A stretch of DNA of 64,000 bases from Staphylotrichum longicolle (lineage: Eukaryota > Ascomycota > Sordariomycetes > Sordariales > Chaetomiaceae), in contig JAHCVI010000001.1 in assembly GCA_019096155.1 (NCBI GenBank), positions 12,549,243 through 12,613,242 of the forward strand. The letters are read 5' to 3'. The number at the start of each line of letters is the position of its first letter. The first letter of the stretch is position 1. A program made the position numbers and the translations under genes. The notes under the pieces are model-generated. The model did not search any database and was not told where the DNA came from. It saw only the letters and a program-made list of their open reading frames with translations. Of the stretch, positions 62,901 through 64,000 are shown one piece after another.

Positions 62901-64000
62901 TAATGTTAGCGCAGGTGGTAGCTGTCAACAGCGTGTCGTGTCACGGTTCAGCAGACGTCTGGACGGCTCTTACAAGGCATCTCCGTTTCGGTCGTGCAAG
63001 AAGGGTGTTGAGACAACGGTCCCTGCATTGCTGTGTATTTCTGTATGTGTGCCGGAAGGCTTGATGTGCGCTCGCCACACATGCAGGACAGATGCACGTT
63101 CTGTACGGACAGCTCGCAAAACCATGAGTGGCATCGGGAAGTGTTTCGGCCTCAACGCGATTGCGAGATGGAAGCAAAAATGCGATGAATAGCCTGATGC
63201 CGCTCCTCATCCCATCATGCGATGGACAAGATCCGGGGAGTGGCCCTAGGCAGAATGCGGGATCACATCTCACCACCGGATGGCTAAATCAGGGCCACGT
63301 TCGGGAACCGAGCCGTACTTCGCTTGGAGCCTGGACACTGATCACCGGATGCCTGCAAACTCAACAGACGTTGGTTTTCTCCACAAGAGACATAAGCTCA
63401 AGACAATGTAAGGTATTCAGTGCAAGACATGCGGTGGAAAAGTGGTAGGTGGGGAGGCCGGTCGCTCAATATCAGATGATCCGCGTCTTGCATCTGGAAC
63501 AAGATGCCCTCGTGGCTTTGGGCCTGCAGTACTTGCGTGACAGATAGATGGGATATTGGCTACATTGGCAGCTGTCTGACCGCTGCCCACATGAATATTC
63601 CGATGGCGAGGCCTGCCTCGGGATCGAGCTGTCTCGGGAGCCCCATACCGATAGAGCGGAGGGCCATCTCGAGCTTCGTAACACCAGCCCCCAGACCTCA
63701 GGGAGAGCAGGCCACACTAGAGACTCGTGCCGAAACGCGTCGCTCCCCACACCGTTTCTTCTGTGGAGCGAGACATGAGTCGCCGGGCTGCAAGTCAACA
63801 ACATGCCTTTCTCCACGATCGCCGGCTCTATCTCCGGCAATGGCTGCGGTGACCGTGGATTTCGCACAAGAAACACGGATGGCATGTGGAACGGGGCAGA
63901 AGCACCGAGTCGGTTCCGAGGGAGGTCCAGAACACGTAGACTCTCTTGCGAGTCGCGCCAGGAGGGGAATTGTGTCCCACAAGTGAACCTGCGCAGGGAA
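59966..64000. other. gene-free stretch to window end
   Basis: The first few hundred bases are the glucan synthase leader and promoter. From about 60.5 kb to the end the longest frames (about 150-220 codons on either strand) overlap each other and show no domain, signal peptide or splice structure. I see no tRNA, terminal repeat or transposase. Confidence 0.5.

Overview
This 64 kb window is nuclear DNA of a filamentous ascomycete. Genes carry short (about 48-90 nt) introns with GTANGT-type donors, CTAAC/CTGAC-like branch sites and NAG acceptors. tRNA genes are dispersed, intergenic stretches are long, and coding DNA is GC-rich. The families present (Egh16-like secreted protein, GT48 glucan synthase, UapA-type purine permease, fungal THI4 with an intronic TPP riboswitch) point to a Sordariomycete, most likely Sordariales. 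That placement is inferred from recalled family resemblance, not from a search. I see no virus, no CRISPR array, no rRNA and no intact transposon.

Layout. 0-8.4 kb: 3' part of an alpha/beta-hydrolase-like gene, a TCTTCC microsatellite, an HNH-domain gene, a tetraspan membrane protein (with a GC-AG intron), a 67-aa secreted protein and an AMMECR1-domain gene. 9-18 kb: a divergent Ras-like GTPase, an unknown protein with a nuclease-like motif, a divergent kinase-fold protein and a group II PLP decarboxylase. 18.3-23.2 kb: thiazole synthase THI4, preceded by a 5'-UTR intron holding a complete TPP riboswitch, then a seven-exon mitochondrial succinyl-CoA:3-ketoacid CoA-transferase. 23.7-30.3 kb: a frameshifted secreted protein, a broken fungal-domain gene head-to-head with an orphan ORF, tRNA-Ser(CGA), tRNA-Val(AAC), a 57-aa Cys-rich ORF and a second divergent kinase. 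31.6-41 kb: small secreted proteins, a gamma-glutamylcyclotransferase-like protein, an Egh16-like protein with a long Asn/Gly tail, a Pro-rich hypothetical and a MARVEL-type membrane protein. 41.9-60 kb: a large conserved hypothetical, a uric acid/xanthine permease, serine palmitoyltransferase subunit LCB1 and the 1,3-beta-glucan synthase catalytic subunit. 60-64 kb: no gene I can support.

The genes do not form one pathway. Housekeeping metabolism (thiamine, ketone-body, sphingolipid, purine uptake), cell-wall synthesis and secreted proteins are interspersed, as is normal for fungi. Many small genes here were assembled by splicing by eye; exon coordinates are given in each entry.

Two cross-cutting observations matter. 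First, the THI4 leader has the exact architecture of a splicing-controlled eukaryotic riboswitch. Second, three genes (CoA-transferase, permease, secreted protein at 24 kb), and possibly the first gene, change reading frame, in two or three cases at short G/C runs. I think undercalled homopolymers in the assembly are more likely than pseudogenes.
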